Below, piece after piece: positions 43,647-56,875 of a stretch of 64,000 nt of DNA (position 1 is its first letter; every line of letters starts with the position of its first letter). The notes under the pieces were generated by a model that saw nothing but the letters and a program-made list of their open reading frames with translations, did not search any database and was not told where the DNA came from. This DNA comes from Bolinopsis microptera (Eukaryota; Ctenophora; Tentaculata; Lobata; Bolinopsidae): NCBI RefSeq assembly GCF_026151205.1, contig NC_087080.1, forward strand, positions 1,668,879 through 1,732,878, given 5' to 3'. The position numbers and the translations under genes were made by a program.

Positions 43647-46300
43647 ATGGGTAAGAGAAAGCTAAGTACACCTAAGAATCCTGATGTAATGTCCCTGGAG
43701 ACTCCGAGCAATGATCAGACACTTGACAAGGTAAATAGTTTTTAATTTCTTATAATGTTTTAAAAGTTCCTCAGCTCAATGACGATCGGAATATTCATTA
43801 AAACTCGATGTCAAAGCTTAAATAGTCTCACGGCTTGATTCTACTCTTAAAAACCGCAGTCGATATATTATCGAATTTTGGTTCGGCATGTGTAATAAGC
43901 ATATTTATTCATTCTGAAGATAGTAATTGATATCATTTTATTTAGTGATTATTATTAAATTATTAGCCTACTTGTCCTACTAATTGCACCCGTAAAATGT
44001 TGTTGAAAGACAAAATATAAACCTATCACTATAATATGGGGTCGTGGACAATTTTTAACCCCCCCCCCCCCCCCCCTCCGTAATCAGTTTTACGCATAGC
44101 TTTTGAGTCAAAATCACACTAGTGTAATCATTTGGAAAACCCCTTCCCCCCTCGGCTGATGTGAACTGGCCCTCGTAATATGTGAACGACCCCTATGTAA
44201 CATATTATTTAAATATATATATATTATAATGTTGAAGAGTGTAATAAATGTTATAAGTTATTTATCTATTAATTAATTCTCCCAGGACTATAAAGGTATG
44301 GGTGTAGTGTACGTAGGACACATTCCAAACCACTTCCAAGAAAAAGAGATGAGACAGTTTTTTGGACAGTTTGGTGACATTCTGAAGCTAAGAATATCTC
44401 GCAGTAAAAAAGTTTGTTGGCTTTGTTTCAAGTTTTCAATTGTGCGCGTGTTTCAATCATCACTAGAGTTGAAATTTTAAATTTTGTATCCTATTTGGTG
44501 ACTTTTTTATTGTCCTAATAATTAACTGCTGGACTAATTCCTTTATTTATTCATTCAATAATCCATCTTAAAACTTTACGTAACAGTATAATACTACTTC
44601 AGACAGCTAATTCTAAAGGATACTCCTTTATCTTGTATGAGAATGAAGAAGTCGCGAAGATTGTGGCGAATACTATGAACGACTACATACTATGTGGCAG
44701 ATTATTAAAATGTGAGTGAATACTAATTCTTACTTACTAATCTTATATTTCATACTAATTCTTACTTACTTATCTTATATTTCATACTAATTCTTACTTA
44801 CTAATCTTATATTTCATACTAATTCTTACTTACTAATCTTATATTTCATACTAATTCTTACTTACTTATCTTATATTTCATACTAATTCTTACTTACTAA
44901 TCTTATAGTTCATACTAACTCGGCTCGGTGTAGACTATAGTTTGAACAAAAGTAATTTAGCATTTGATATCCTTTGATGACGTCCTGTCGGACATGTTGC
45001 AATGGCCCAATGGGGCAGATTATCTTTATTTTTACTAATCTGGAAACTGTCGTACATTTGTTTTGGAGCCCGTTGCGCCAACACGTTTTTAGCGCGCCGC
45101 GCCTTTATGCGCGCATCGCCTTATCACGCGATCACGCGATGACGCGACGACTAATGTAATGTATTGGACCTTAAGATGTGATGAAGTGTGTGTGTTAACT
45201 CTAACAATGTACTGTTAGTGTGTGGCGAACCGCCCCATGTACACGTTGTGCCCCGATTTCACTACAGATTAAACCAGCTAGCCTTCCTCCTGGATATTGA
45301 TAATGTATGATTCATGAGTGAGGAGCTCTTGGTTTTTAAAGGAAAAGCTAGGAAGTCGATATATCACTTACACGATAAATGCTTACACTTCAATACCTAC
45401 ACCCACTTAGTTTTAAACAGATGATTCTGTGCGGTTCAGGTGGTGGCTTTCACATTTAGCTAGATAAAATCGTACACTCCAAATGCCATTAAGCTAATTG
45501 GTGGCTATAATTCGCAATCCAGAAGATCCTGGAAATCCGATATCAGTTCATGTTACTTGATTCGGTACCGTACTACATAAGTTTAACAAGATTGCAGCCT
45601 CAAAATGTATAGGAAAACTGCACTTAACAGGAGAACATTGGGATTATTATTCTCAGCTTGATCATTCCTTCAGGTCAGTACATACCAATGAGCAGAGTCC
45701 ACAAGGACACATTTAAAGGTGCCAGCCGACCCTTCAAGAAAATAGACTGGCAAGGCAGAGCTAAGGTTGAGCGCAACAGGGTGAGTCTTGTGATGAAATA
45801 CCTATTCCAAAAGTTGTTTGCTTAATTCTGTTCTCTGATTACACTTTAAATGAGTTGACCCTAAGATGAATTCCGAAACTTTATCTTTCAAAGCTTTTTG
45901 ATTAACTCTTTAAGTTTGACAAACTGATATTCTGTAGGTGAAGACAACAGAAGAACATCAGAAGAGTGTTAAGCGACTTCTTAAGAAAGAAACAGAAAGG
46001 AGGAGGAAGATCGCTGCACTTGGAATTGATTACGATTTCGCTGGATACGTAAGTATAACCTATATTTGTAATCTGAAAGTAAATATAGTCACTAGATTCG
46101 ACTTATATCAGTGAAATTATGGTATGGTCAGAAGACAAACTTGATAGAAACGAAAATAGAGAACTTTCAGACGTAAGCCTCAAAAATGCCAATTCCTAGC
46201 TGTGCAAAGACATACTGGAGAATTTATCAAAGTTCTCTCTTTGTTCTACAAAACCGGGTATATTTATAATACACCTCAGTTATTTAAAGATGCCATATAA
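43647..46300 (+). CDS. NIFK: NIFK-like nucleolar RRM protein
   Basis: Exons 43647-43730, 44286-44411, 44603-44711, 45674-45780 and 45938-46048 join in phase to 179 residues; a last short exon at 46280-46300 (six codons and stop) is tentative. The single RRM has RNP2 VVYVGHIP and RNP1 KGYSFILYE, split by an intron after ISRSKK. Family-specific features are [19 protein letters not shown], then RVHKDTFKG and a basic C-terminal helix with [14 protein letters not shown], matching NIFK (the nucleolar partner of the Ki-67 FHA domain, needed for pre-rRNA processing). The protein is shorter than the vertebrate one and lacks, as far as found, the C-terminal FHA-binding tail. Exon 1 ([13 protein letters not shown]) is basic, fitting nucleolar targeting. 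Confidence 0.85.
44715..44920. repeat. ~32-bp tandem repeat in an NIFK intron
   Basis: About six copies of TACTAATTCTTACTTACT followed by AATCTTATATTTCA. The array starts right after the splice donor of exon 3. Confidence 0.9.
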
Positions 46301-46812
46301 TTTTGCATATTTTGATCGGGTACATAAATACTATAGCTATTAGCAATTATAGCCTGACAAGTGACAAACGTTAATAAGATAACAGTTAGTGTAAGGAAGG
46401 CGTGTAAACTGTATCTCATTTTCATATTTTATCGAATACATAACACCCCATTTTTCTCAACAATTTATTGAAATACGAAAAATATCAATGTGACAGAGTA
46501 CTGCTATACATTATAATTTTTGATAAACTATACACATAACATCAGCTTCATCTCTGGGTGATAATTAATGGTGATGGAAAAAAGCAAGAATTCATCGTAC
46601 AAAAATACTGCTGAGCGCTTGTCCCTTGGGTCATATGTTTAAGTTGGTACGGTTAAAATCTCAATATCTTCGCCGTTCCATGGGAATACAACTCAATTAG
46701 AAGATAGACCTTTATTTTAAATTATAAACAGTCTTAGTAGACTCACTAAACTAGCAAAGCTAAAACTAAAGATCCTGTGGTATGCCCTCCATTATAAGTT
46801 TGTTCTGCCCGA
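46301..46812. other. Convergent 3' flanks
   Basis: The region lies between the 3' ends of the plus-strand RRM gene and the minus-strand BTB gene. AT-rich; nothing else was recognised. Confidence 0.5.
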
Positions 46813-48979
46813 TTAGGTTTCTTCTAACAACGCATACACCTCTAACCTCCTACTACAAGCCTGCAAAACACTACACATAGCCTCATAGTCATTCACCAGC
46901 AGGGACATGAACACTGGTCCCTTCGTCGTCCTCTCAAACATATTCCACAAACTGAAGCTCTCCAGCCCGACTATAAACCAGTGAACTACTTTGTGGGATA
47001 TCTCCAGATCATCTCCGGTAGTTTTATCAGTTTCATAGGATACCCCGGTGTGGGGGTCTCTCTCCACTGACAATCTCAGTTTGAACGCGGGGTTCAGGCC
47101 TGGTTTGCTGGTCATAGGGAAGGTGAAGGAGGCGTACTTTCCGTTTCGTAGCTGCTGGACTAGATTTGTGTTACATTTGTAGCAAACTGTCGTGTGGTTG
47201 TTTTCTACTAGGGGAGCTATCAAGGGAATATTGAACTTTGACATGATGAATTGTCTCAAGTACTTTATTTGAATCGGGGAGGTGTTCGGGAGATCTAGTT
47301 CTTTCCAAATTTCCATAATATCAGACTTTTTTGGCTCGGCGTGCTCTGTCCAGTCCAGGAATAGTTCAATAAACAGGTATTCAGGAAGATTGAGAGATTT
47401 CTTGAGCTCCACAAACTGTCTCCGGTCAAACGATCGCCAAACTTTGTTATTGAGTGTCTCTTGTATTGAAATTACAGGATTATTGATGTCGACTGCCTTT
47501 ATCATCTGGGTATTTCATGATTATTCAATTGTATAACATGAACAATGAACATTTTATTTCTAAAATGGATACTATTACTAAGAGCAATTGTAACCAAATA
47601 TAACCACGGTTAATTCAGTTAATAACAGTTATTCATACAATCACTTGAAAAGTAACAAACATGTAATGAACCTGGTTCATAACTCTCTTCATCAGGCCAC
47701 TCTCCAACTTTCTTATCTGTTGGGTAGTCTCTCGTGGCAGTTCAGCTAGACTGTCCATCAGATCCAGTAGGTCACTCAGCGCTTCAGAGTGGAGCACTAC
47801 ATCCTTCTGTTGGGTTTCTAACAGGGTTGATATACACTTCAACATTATGTTTACCCTGGTAAAAGGTGGTGGTGGTCATTTAGTGGTTAAATTAGATTGT
47901 TGTATTAATCCGCCTGAACCAGACATTAATAATACATATTTCTAAAGTCGGTTGCAAAAGCAAGGAAAGGAAAATAATTTAAAATACTCGTTCACGGCTG
48001 GTCTGATTGGTACAATCACCTCTTTGACGAGTTGATCCAAACTTGTAGTACATTGTACAGCGACGAGATAGTATCTAGACCAAACAGGAAGAGAATCATG
48101 TTATCTGGTAGTGAACCTGCTTCTGCTAAGAGATGTTCCATCGTGTCTTGTTGGTTATTGGACTGCACTAGTGTCTTACGACACTCTGAAATGCTGGGTA
48201 TCATTCTGGGATTGTCATTCTGCTGTGATGCTCCCTACAGCATATTAATTATATCATGTGAACATTAAAATATTCACTACAACACTGTAGATTTGTTCTG
48301 TTTCACTTACCTCGCAGCAGATCGTTATGATCGAACATGTCCCTCCAACAAATTGACAACAGTTTAGTTCCAGATCTCCCTCCCTCTTCATCCCAGGAGC
48401 TCCCTCCGCAGTACTCCGCCAACTCACTATTTCCCAGAATAACCGTCGCTGCTTTCAACAAACTGGCCACATCCTTCTCTACCTTTACCCAGCTCAGACA
48501 GAGTTCTGGGAACTGGGGAACTTGGAAGAAAACCCCAAACTTTAGGAGATCAGTGAAGTTGTGGAGGTTGAGTGTTATTGATCCGCCGTGTAACAGCCTC
48601 AAACAGTCCAGCACCCCTTCCCTTGTGAAACCTACTAGACTCAGCGTGTCTGAACTCTTCACCGCATCCTGTAAAATTAATTAACCTTTAACCTTATCTA
48701 AACAGAATGGAACGTTATAATTGAATCAGGACAAAGATAAAAGTGTAGGTAATCCAGAATAATCATCAGCTTACAAAGACCTGCCTCCAAATGTTGTGAG
48801 GTATTAGCGAGAATGAGCCCAGAACACAGTATAACATCCCCTTCTCCAAGATCCAGCTTTGCAGTGTGTTTAATCGAATCATCGTCCACAAATCTGGACA
48901 AATCCTCAAACAAACTTAACTTGTAACCAGATGGGGGTTCCTCCATGAATAAAAAAGCTGCCTCAAAAAATGAGAGCAT
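46813..48979 (-). CDS. BTB/POZ-domain protein, five exons
   Basis: Exons in transcript order: about 48979-48775, 48668-48311, 48185-48020, 47855-47672 and 47505-46813. The last four join in phase; the first junction does not (exon 1 ends in phase 1, exon 2 opens in phase 0), so an exon edge there is wrong or a small exon is missing. Exon 1 and 2 together look like a BTB fold: LDLGEGDVILCSGLILANTS, then LVGFTREGVLDCLRLLHGGS, FTDLLKFGVFFQVPQF and CLSWV. BTB domains mediate dimerisation and cullin-3 binding. Later exons are helical and contain CYKCNTNL with a zinc-binding-like CxxC. A Met at 48946 is an alternative start. I do not recognise the subfamily. Confidence 0.65.
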
Positions 48980-49285
48980 AAATCAACGTATGCAGCTGAA
49001 GTTATGAAATTTTGTCTACATCAAATACATGTGATGAAATTTGCCTGCCCACTTTATATCTAACAGCAGTGATTTTGTGTAAATTAGATGTATACTGCAG
49101 TCCTGCTATTTAAACTAAAAATAATGTATGTCCTGAAAAATACGGTTTTTGTGAATCAGAAAGAGACAAATTTAGAATTTGTACTTGAGTAACTCGATTA
49201 ATATAATAGGTTTTACAAAATTCAAAACATTTGTTTAATGTCTACCAATGAATCACACGAATGTTTAATATACAAATCATCAGTA

Positions 49286-50740
49286 TCACGCTAAAATTGG
49301 AGCTCCTTTATTCTCCAACACCTCCCCCAAATTCTCCTTCTTCTTCTTCCTAGCTAGCAACTCCACATCTTCCGGTGTCTCAGGAATGGACCTGTTGGTG
49401 GTATCAGGTAGAAACCATATAGCAACACACGACATAAGTGATAGTCCAGCAGACAGAGCTAGTGGTACCCTCCTATCAGTTACGCTGTACAGTAAGTTAG
49501 CGTAGGGACCAATAATACTGCCAACTCTGGCAGCACTGGAGCTAATGCAGAGGATCATGCCCCGGTGGGAGGTCGGAGCTAGTTCAGCTGAAACCAGCCA
49601 CATCATCTGGAACGCGGAGGTGGTGGCTACGTAGCCTATCAAGCCGGCCACCAGCTCCAGACTCCACTCTGGGGAGAAGTTGACGTCCAACATGGCCAAC
49701 AAGCTCATCAGGATCATGATTACTAGGTAGGTTAATGTGGCTCTTTGACGACCCAGCAGCTGACACACGAACACGGAAGTAATGAAAGCTACGCCCTCGC
49801 CCAGTGCAGAGAAGGAGTAAGTGCTGAACAGGTCTCCGCCCATTTTACCCCAGCCATATGAGGAACTGTACGAAATGAGAGCCACTGCGAACCAGGCCCA
49901 CAGACCTAGCAGGGTCTGGTTTAACAAGTTAGGGTAGGTCTTCAAATCCTTGACTTGGTTTAGATAAGTGAACTCTTTCGTTTCTTCAAATACCAGATCT
50001 AAAGTATCCACGTTGACGTTGCTGTCTGTAATTCTAGCGAGTTTCTTCAAAGTCTCCCTGGCTTCTTCCTCCTTTCCTTGAATCAAAGAGAAACGTAGAG
50101 ATTCATGGAGTGGGGTTAAGAAGTATGCAAGGAGACTGAGAACGTTCACTCCGGCAAGACCTAGAAATATGTTCTGCCAGTCATTTAAAAGATAACTCAA
50201 AGTTATAGTAACGAAGAGCCCAACTACCCACCCTAGTGATACAAAACCACTTATTGGAATTCTCAAATTTGTTGGTGCAAACTCAATGGCCCAGCAGTAT
50301 GTTCCTGTGAAGTTGACGAAGATACCAAATCCGGATATTATCCGGAGTAGGAGTAGGACCTGGTGGTTAGGAGCAATCGAACAAGCTGCCACAGAAAGGG
50401 TAGACAAGATGCTACCCACAATTCCACCCTTTTTCTTCCTATTTTTTCGTAGAGTCCGTTTGATAGTGTCAGTCCGAGCAGGGACCCAAATCCTATTCCA
50501 CTGTTAATCAAGGAGAAAACAGCTTCATCCCCGCAGTACAAGTGCCAATCCATGGAGAATGTGTGCATCTTTGAGGTCCACTGGAAATCAGAACCTGCCA
50601 CTAAATCATTGCTGCACATCGTGTCGTACGAAATGAACTTTTCAGTGTCCTCTGCCTTTTTCTGGAGATCAAAACACTTTATCGAAGCACATTCCCAGTC
50701 ATTGTAAGCCCAGTGGCAAATAGTCAGGCGTCCAGGAATT
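49286..50740 (-). pseudogene. SLC22-type (organic ion) transporter, one-base frameshift
   Basis: The frame from about 50740 gives the large Cys-rich extracellular loop seen in SLC22 proteins (CHWAYNDWECASIKCF), then FSMDWHLYCGDE, a membrane segment and GLYEKIGRK, the MFS loop motif. At 50436-50440 the frame shifts by one base in an A run, and the second frame continues (GIVGSILSTLSVAACSIAPN) through about ten membrane segments, including LLLLRIISGFGIFVNFTGTY and FLPDTTNRSIPETPEDVE, to the stop at 49286. One extra A in that run would make a continuous frame. The family moves organic cations or anions across the plasma membrane. The shift may be a real lesion or a sequencing error in the homopolymer. 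Confidence 0.75.
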
Positions 50741-50759
50741 TAACACCTAGTCAAAATTT

Positions 50760-51949
50760 GTTGATAACCGGTAAAAAAAGATTCTTGTGGAAAAAATATT
50801 CACATTAATTTAAAATTAAATCAAAATTGGTCGCTCTCAGGGCTAACGCGATGTTACATCATTTTATCGACTCGAAGTTCGAATCGAGCGCATTCCTAGA
50901 TTCCATGACTATTTCTTACCTATAAGATTGCTTGACTATTTTTTGCGCATTCAGACACCAAAAAACGCGCAGAAAACGCGCGCTATCCATTCCTCCTTCC
51001 TCAACATCCCGGAATATGAAAAAATAGTCATGTAAAATAGTCATTTGAAATAGTCATGCAAAATTTCAGCTCTGATACGCTAAAATATCAAGTTAATCTT
51101 AAACAATCGACAATCTAATATGAATTCTCCCAATCCTCCCAGCCATATTAACTGGTGAACGGTGTAAATATAGAGCGGTATTTTAAAATGTAGCATTCAA
51201 AATTTTATGGATTCAAGTTGGCTCCTTTAGTCTAGATTCATTTAGAAAATTCTCGAAGTTCGAGTAATACAGTATTCTCAGGGTTTGGCGCTTAAGGAAG
51301 CTTCACATCCGAGACCGATTTCCACGAATCAATTTAATATTGTAGCTACAAGTCAACAACAGTGCAAGTGGGAAGGAAGTGAATCTAGCCATTGCTACTA
51401 TATCAGGGGAACTCGTGTGTTCTAGGCTTAAGCAAGCTTCACATCCTAGATCATCTAGAGTACAGTGCAGACAACCCCCTCCATTATACATCCCTATCCC
51501 GCTTTAAGTCCGAAGTTTGTCATTGTTTATTGTCCAATATTGTATCTAACCTGGCAGAAGCAAGCTTCAGATCCAAAGTCAGGCCATAAATATCGACACA
51601 AGGTCGAAGCCACTTTCAGAGTGGCGAATCGTTCATCATGCTGGTGAGAGACAAATCTTAGAACTCGATCTACCGAGTCAGTATGTAGAATAGTACGAAA
51701 ATATCTGTGGGCTAGGCTGTATACTTCTTTTAAAAAATATTTCCTTGCGTTTCAAATAAATTAAAGAATTCTCAGAAATTTTTTATTTAATTTCAAAATT
51801 TGCAATTGCATATTCATCCGGTAATTATTCTAATGGATACGCTAAGCATTTCAAACTAATCTTGACCTGGGAGAAGAGCTGACCAGTGACAAGTCGGCCG
51901 CAAAGCGGCCGAAAAATATATAGCCTTTTTTTCTTCCCAAACTGGATTC
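50760..51949. other. Intronic or intergenic repeats
   Basis: AATAGTCAT occurs four times (about 50905-51058), and AAGCAAGCTTCACATCC-like segments recur at 51297, 51431 and 51561. A 16-base hairpin CGGCCGCAAAGCGGCCG lies at 51896-51912. If the exon at 51950-52168 belongs to the transporter, this is its first intron. Confidence 0.45.
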
Positions 51950-52168
51950 CTAGTCATATTTAAATTTTATTTCCGGGGGATTGTAAGGAATGTATCCAGT
52001 AAAAATGGTCGCGCAGCTCACTGCCCCTGTGTTTATCACAGTACACAGCATGGCAGCAAATGTAAACACCAGCTTTAAGTTTATCTTATCAACTGTAAGG
52101 TCGACTGCCTGCTCAATCGTCACTGACTGTCTTATCGTAGTTGTGGGGTTGCCAAGTTCACCTGACAT
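51950..52168 (-). CDS. Possible first coding exon of the SLC22-type transporter
   Basis: A good acceptor (CATCTACAG) precedes GG-ATG; the frame from 52166 reads MSGELGNPTTTIRQSVTIEQ, then AVDLTVDKINLKLVFTFAAM, a first membrane segment (LVFTFAAMLCTVINTGAVSC) and GYIPYNPP before a stop at 51950. An N-terminal cytosolic helix followed by TM1 is what the transporter lacks, and the orientation and position fit. No donor in the right phase was located, so the link is inference. Confidence 0.4.
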   Translation of the reverse strand: MSGELGNPTTTIRQSVTIEQAVDLTVDKINLKLVFTFAAMLCTVINTGAVSCATIFTGYIPYNPPEIKFKYD

Positions 52169-52519
52169 CCCTGTAGATGTACAAAAAATTATATTTTTAC
52201 AAAAGCAGATCAATCAAAATATAGATATCTGAGCTCTTCATGTGCAAACGGTTGTTCCAGTTGCGATAATCGATTTACAACCCTGGTTCAGATTTCGTTC
52301 CAGATATTCTCTGCTCATTTAGGGGACTCACAAGTTATGTCGTTTTGAGCAAAAGCGGAGGGGGAAACTTAACACTTAATAAAAATACATTATCCCTGAT
52401 GAAATGAAATCTTTTGGTCTACTACGCTGCTCCAAATAATTATTTTCCGAGAGATAACTTGATGATATGTAAATTGTAATCATCAATTAAGAAATGATGG
52501 CCAGTTGGTAGATCACCGA

Positions 52520-52855
52520 CCGGCTATAAGCCGGCTACTAACCGGCTATAAGCCGGCTTATAGCCGGCTACAATTTTTATAGCCGGCTTATAGCCGGTTA
52601 GTAGCCGCTTACATTTGTTGTTGAGCGACGGCTATTAGCCGGTTATAAGCCTGCTATTAGCCGTTTTGGTATTAAAAGTGGTTATAAGCCGGTTATAAGA
52701 TATTAACTCAACTACATCGTACTGAACGATAGTCAGGAGCCGGCTATAAGAAATTCAGTGAAAACGGCTATTAGCCGGTTATAAGCCGGCTATTAGCCGT
52801 TTAGGTATCGAAAGTGGTTATAAGCCGGCTATAAGCCGGTTATAAGATATTAACT
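52520..52855. repeat. Subterminal TATAAGCCGGC array, left
   Basis: Dense units of CGGCTATAAGCCGG, TTATAGCCGGTTA and GGCTATTAGCCG, many of them self-palindromic, with two copies of a longer period of about 110 bases that includes AGATATTAACTCA. The mirror array is at 56440-56875. Confidence 0.85.
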
Positions 52856-53309
52856 CAGTTCAGTACTAGTTAGGGCAAGAGTTGATTTTTCTGTGAACAA
52901 ATTCGTAACAAAGGTTTGTCTACTGGAATGTGTTGTCCATAGTCCCAGGAACCACAAAAAAAAACCGTCCAGCTGAAACTTTTGGGCAAAAATTTTTATA
53001 GTCATTTTTCTCCAGGAACCCATAGGCCCCACCCCCAATATTGGTTATTCGGCTCCCGAAGGTCTTGAGATCTCCATAGGGGGTGCAAAATGACTGCAAT
53101 GGCCACATTATGGTAGGCGAATGATAGTTTCAGAACGATTGGAGCTTTATTTTTCGAAATAAATGGAATTTTTCTCAATTTTTCTCAATTTTATTGAAAT
53201 TTCGAAAAAATACACCAAATTATTTTTAACGCTTATTTCAAATCTTACTCGGGAAATAACTTCAATTAACAAATATCAAGGTTAACTAACAAACAACAGA
53301 TTATTGACC

Positions 53310-55940
53310 AACCCCCAGACAGCTATTCGACGGTACATACTACTCTGGTTGAATGTCTTAAGTTATCCTACAGTGAGCCGATGATAATCACATTCGATTT
53401 GCCATTGTGGATTAAGGCCACCCGAATAGTACTGATAACTGGGATGCCTATTGTGGTCAGGGTTGGGGGCTTCCACACTCTCACGAGTTTTCTTGGCTGC
53501 ATAGGCTATATAATAGCAGACTCGGGTTTAGAGGAGCTCATCAAACTTGTGTATCCTGGAGACGTCACGCATATATCGGATGGAGGATCTTACTATATAA
53601 AGCGTTGAGAGCCCACTTTCTGATCGACGCCGCTCTTTGTTGTTTCATTATAGAGGAAGAAGTTTACGACGATGAACTAGTAGACTTGGAAGGTTACATC
53701 AACAAATGTGTGAACGAAAATCTAGGTGTTAACTTTAAGACTAAATCTTTTCAGGATCTATCAGAGAAAATAACTCTGCTTCTAAAGAACCTGTTTTCCA
53801 ACAGTAGAACAGCAGCTTTATGGGTTACTTACCACAACATGATAACACTAGTAAAGGACTTCATAAGAGCAGAGAGGTTGCACGACTACAATATGCATTT
53901 ATCAGCAGTAGCTTTGATGCTGCCCTACTTCGCAGCAGCTGGGAGGGGACAGTATGCAATAGCTTTAAGACTGTATTTGGAGCAGGATGCTATTTTAAAA
54001 GTCAAGTATGGGGCGCTTTTAAAGACCTTTAAAGTAACTGGGCTTCACACGGTTTGTGACAACGACCACGAGTGGGCCGGGGTGTGGACTGACCTCTCCA
54101 TAGAGCAGAGTCTTATGAGGGCAGCTAAATCTAGTGGTGGATTAACAAGTGGAAGGATGCGTAATCGTGAGTCCGCCTACAAGTTATGGGTGGCCACCCT
54201 GAATCAGATGGCTTTAATAAATCAGTCTTTTGGAGATTCATTAGCTAATTCATCGAAGCGAGGAGTACCAACTAAAGCTGCCATCCACTCAGATCTTAAC
54301 AAGTAAAGTCATCAATCAAGAAAAACTGTGATGTATTTGGAAAATTATTAACTTGGTTTAAAGTTACTGTCGACTTTACAGAATCCGAAGATAAGACTAA
54401 GTTAATATCTTTTTCGACTGGTCTTATATCACAGCCTGGGAACAATGAATTCCGAGGAATGTTTGGCCGTCGGGGCTGTCCTTCAACGTGAGCTAGATGG
54501 GTTGACATTCATCGATAAGATAAGTATCAAAGGTAAAGCAAAGAACTTGACACAACTGAGAAAGCAGGTTAAAGTGAATAATAAAAGCGTTGCAGTCGAT
54601 CCGTTGAAGTGTTTTAGCCGTCTAGTCTTGGTTGCTGATAGAGAGACTTCAATAGAGGAATGCCTAACATACGAGTTAACTGTGGTGCCGATGAGCTTAT
54701 TTGATCAATATCAGATGATGAGGAAATCTAATAAGGCTGCTCTTGGTATAAACCAATCTACACTTAAATCTTGCAGCTTCACGATCCCACTAGTCATTGA
54801 TGGAGGTTGGCTAATTCACCAACTAAGCTCATTTAAAGGGTGTGACAATTATGGTGAGGTAGCAATGGAGTACTTGAAGCTTATCCCTAAAAATCGGGAA
54901 GTTACTGTGATTTTTTATGGATATGAGCCTTCTACTAAAGATCACGAGCACAAGAGGAGAGTAAAAGCGTTCTGTGCTAATATTGCTGTAAAGAAATCCA
55001 CCTTTTGTACTGTCACCAAAACAACATTTCTGAGCAACAACAATAACAAAAAAGAACTGATCGACCTTATGTCAAGCATTTTTACTGTAAATGGTATTGA
55101 AGTGATCAGAGCTTGTAACGATGCTGATACTTTAATTGCAAAGAAAACATTGGAAATGTCATTCCTTGGCGATGTTGAATTGAATGCAGAGGATACCGAT
55201 ATAGTTCAAGTCTATTAGTACATCATTTCAACAGTGACCATCACAATGAAGGGTATAGGTACATATTCAATCAAAGAAATATCAAGTCATCTAGATCATA
55301 AAGAAAAGGAGATACTTCTTCTAATTCATAGTATTTCAGGTTGTGATAGCGTCAGTGGACTGTTTGGTTTTAACAAGGTTAAAGTGCTAAAGAAAGCTCT
55401 CACCTTTGATGAGCAAGGTCAGTTGGCAACATTACTTTCGGTGAGAGAATCAAAAGAAAAGATTATTGAGGCAGGCCTCTATTTCTTGCAGTACATTTAT
55501 GGTGACAAGAAAAAGACTCTTTCTGCTTTGAGATTCCTAGCATACAATAGGATGGTAGCGAAAAAGAGTCTCAATCCGAATAGGATACCTCCAACAATAG
55601 CTTCAGCAACGGAGCACATCCTTAGAGCTTACTTACAGTACCATAACTGGGTAATACTTAACGCTGACAGTCTGAATCCCCTTGACTACGGCTGAAAATT
55701 GGCTCCTGGTGGCAATTACGAACCAGTTGCAACAAAAGCTATAATTGCTCCAGAGTCTATTTTGAACCTTATATGTTGTAACTGTTCTGTCGTCTGTCGA
55801 TGTGGAACAGGCCTGTTTGACTTTCAGATGTTCATGTAGGAAATATGGCTTCAATTGTTTGCCAGCTTGTGGACGACGCCATGGTATGAACTGCACAAAC
55901 ATTAGACATGATGAACCTGAAGAACAAGCGAATTTTGATT
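53310..55940 (+). pseudogene. Decayed element gene: N-terminal conserved region, FEN/PIN-like nuclease, Cys-rich tail
   Basis: Frames follow each other with frameshifts near 53600, 54303, 54455 and 55836 and stops at 55216 and 55691. Segment 1 (53312-53602): MIITFDLPLWIKATRIV, VVRVGGFHTLTSFLGCIG, DSGLEELI. Segment 2 (53603-54303): RAHFLIDAALCCF, then HEWAGVWTDLSIEQSLMRA and SSGGLTSGRMRNRES. Segment 3 (54445-55215): VIDGGWLIHQL (first Asp), STKDHEHKRR, TFLSNNNNKKELIDL, RACNDADTLI, EDTDI, which follow the acid-residue order of FEN/XPG-type PIN nucleases. Segment 4 (55234-55692): IHSISGCDSVSGLFGFNK, like the H3TH DNA-binding element. Finally CCNCSVVCRC and FNCLPACGRRHGMNCTN form a Cys-rich tail. 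I recall this protein type as multi-copy and unnamed in animal genomes; the nuclease reading is inference from motifs. This copy cannot be functional. Confidence 0.75.
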
Positions 55941-56439
55941 AATATTAACTGTGTATTAATAATTGTCATGGTATTTACTGAGAATACACATTTTAGATTG
56001 ACTGTATTTGTTATTTGTAGATGAGTTTTTAAATAGATTTGAAATAAGCGTTAAAAATAATTTGGTGTATTTTTTTTCGAAATTTCAATAAAATTGAGAA
56101 AAATTGAGAAAAATTCCATTTATTTCGAAAAATAAAGCTCCAATCGTTCTGAAACTATCATTCGCCTGCCATAATGTGGCCATTGCGGTCATTTTGCACC
56201 CCCTATGGAGATTTCAAGACCTTCGGGAGCCGAATAACCAATATTAGGGGTGGGGCGTATGGGTTCCTGGAGAAAAATGACTATAAAAATTTTTGCCCAA
56301 AAGTTTCAGCCGGACGGTTTTTTTTGGTGGTTCCTGGGACTATGGACAACACATTCCTGTAGACAAACCTTTGTTACGAATTTGTTCACAGATTGACCCA
56401 TAAACAGCAATTCTTGCCCTAACTATACGATGAAGTTAA

Positions 56440-56875
56440 GATTATATCTTATAGCCGGCTTATAGCCGGCTTATAACCACTTTCGATACCTAAACGGCTA
56501 ATAGCCGGCTTATAACCGGCTAATAGCCGTTTTCGCTGAATTTCTTATAGCCGGCTCCTGACTATCGTTCAGTACGATGAAGTTGAGTTAATATCTTATA
56601 ACCGGCTTATAGCCGGCTTATAGCCGGCTTATAACCACTTTCGATACCTAAACGGCTAATAGCCGGCTTATAACCGGCTAATAGCCGTTTTCACTGAATT
56701 TCTTATAGCCGATACCTAAACGGCTAATAGCCGGCTTATAACCGGCTAATAGCCGTCGCTCAACAACAAATGTAAGCGGCTACTAACCGGCTATAAGCCG
56801 GCTTATAGCCGGCTATAAAAATTGTAGCCGGCTATAAGCCGGTTTATAGCCGGCTTATAACCGGCTTATAGCCGG
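56440..56875. repeat. Subterminal TATAAGCCGGC array, right
   Basis: Mirror of 52520-52855 but about 80 bases longer because the CCGGCTAATAGCCGTTTTC period is present one more time. It ends with CCGGTCGGTGATCTACCAA. Confidence 0.85.
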
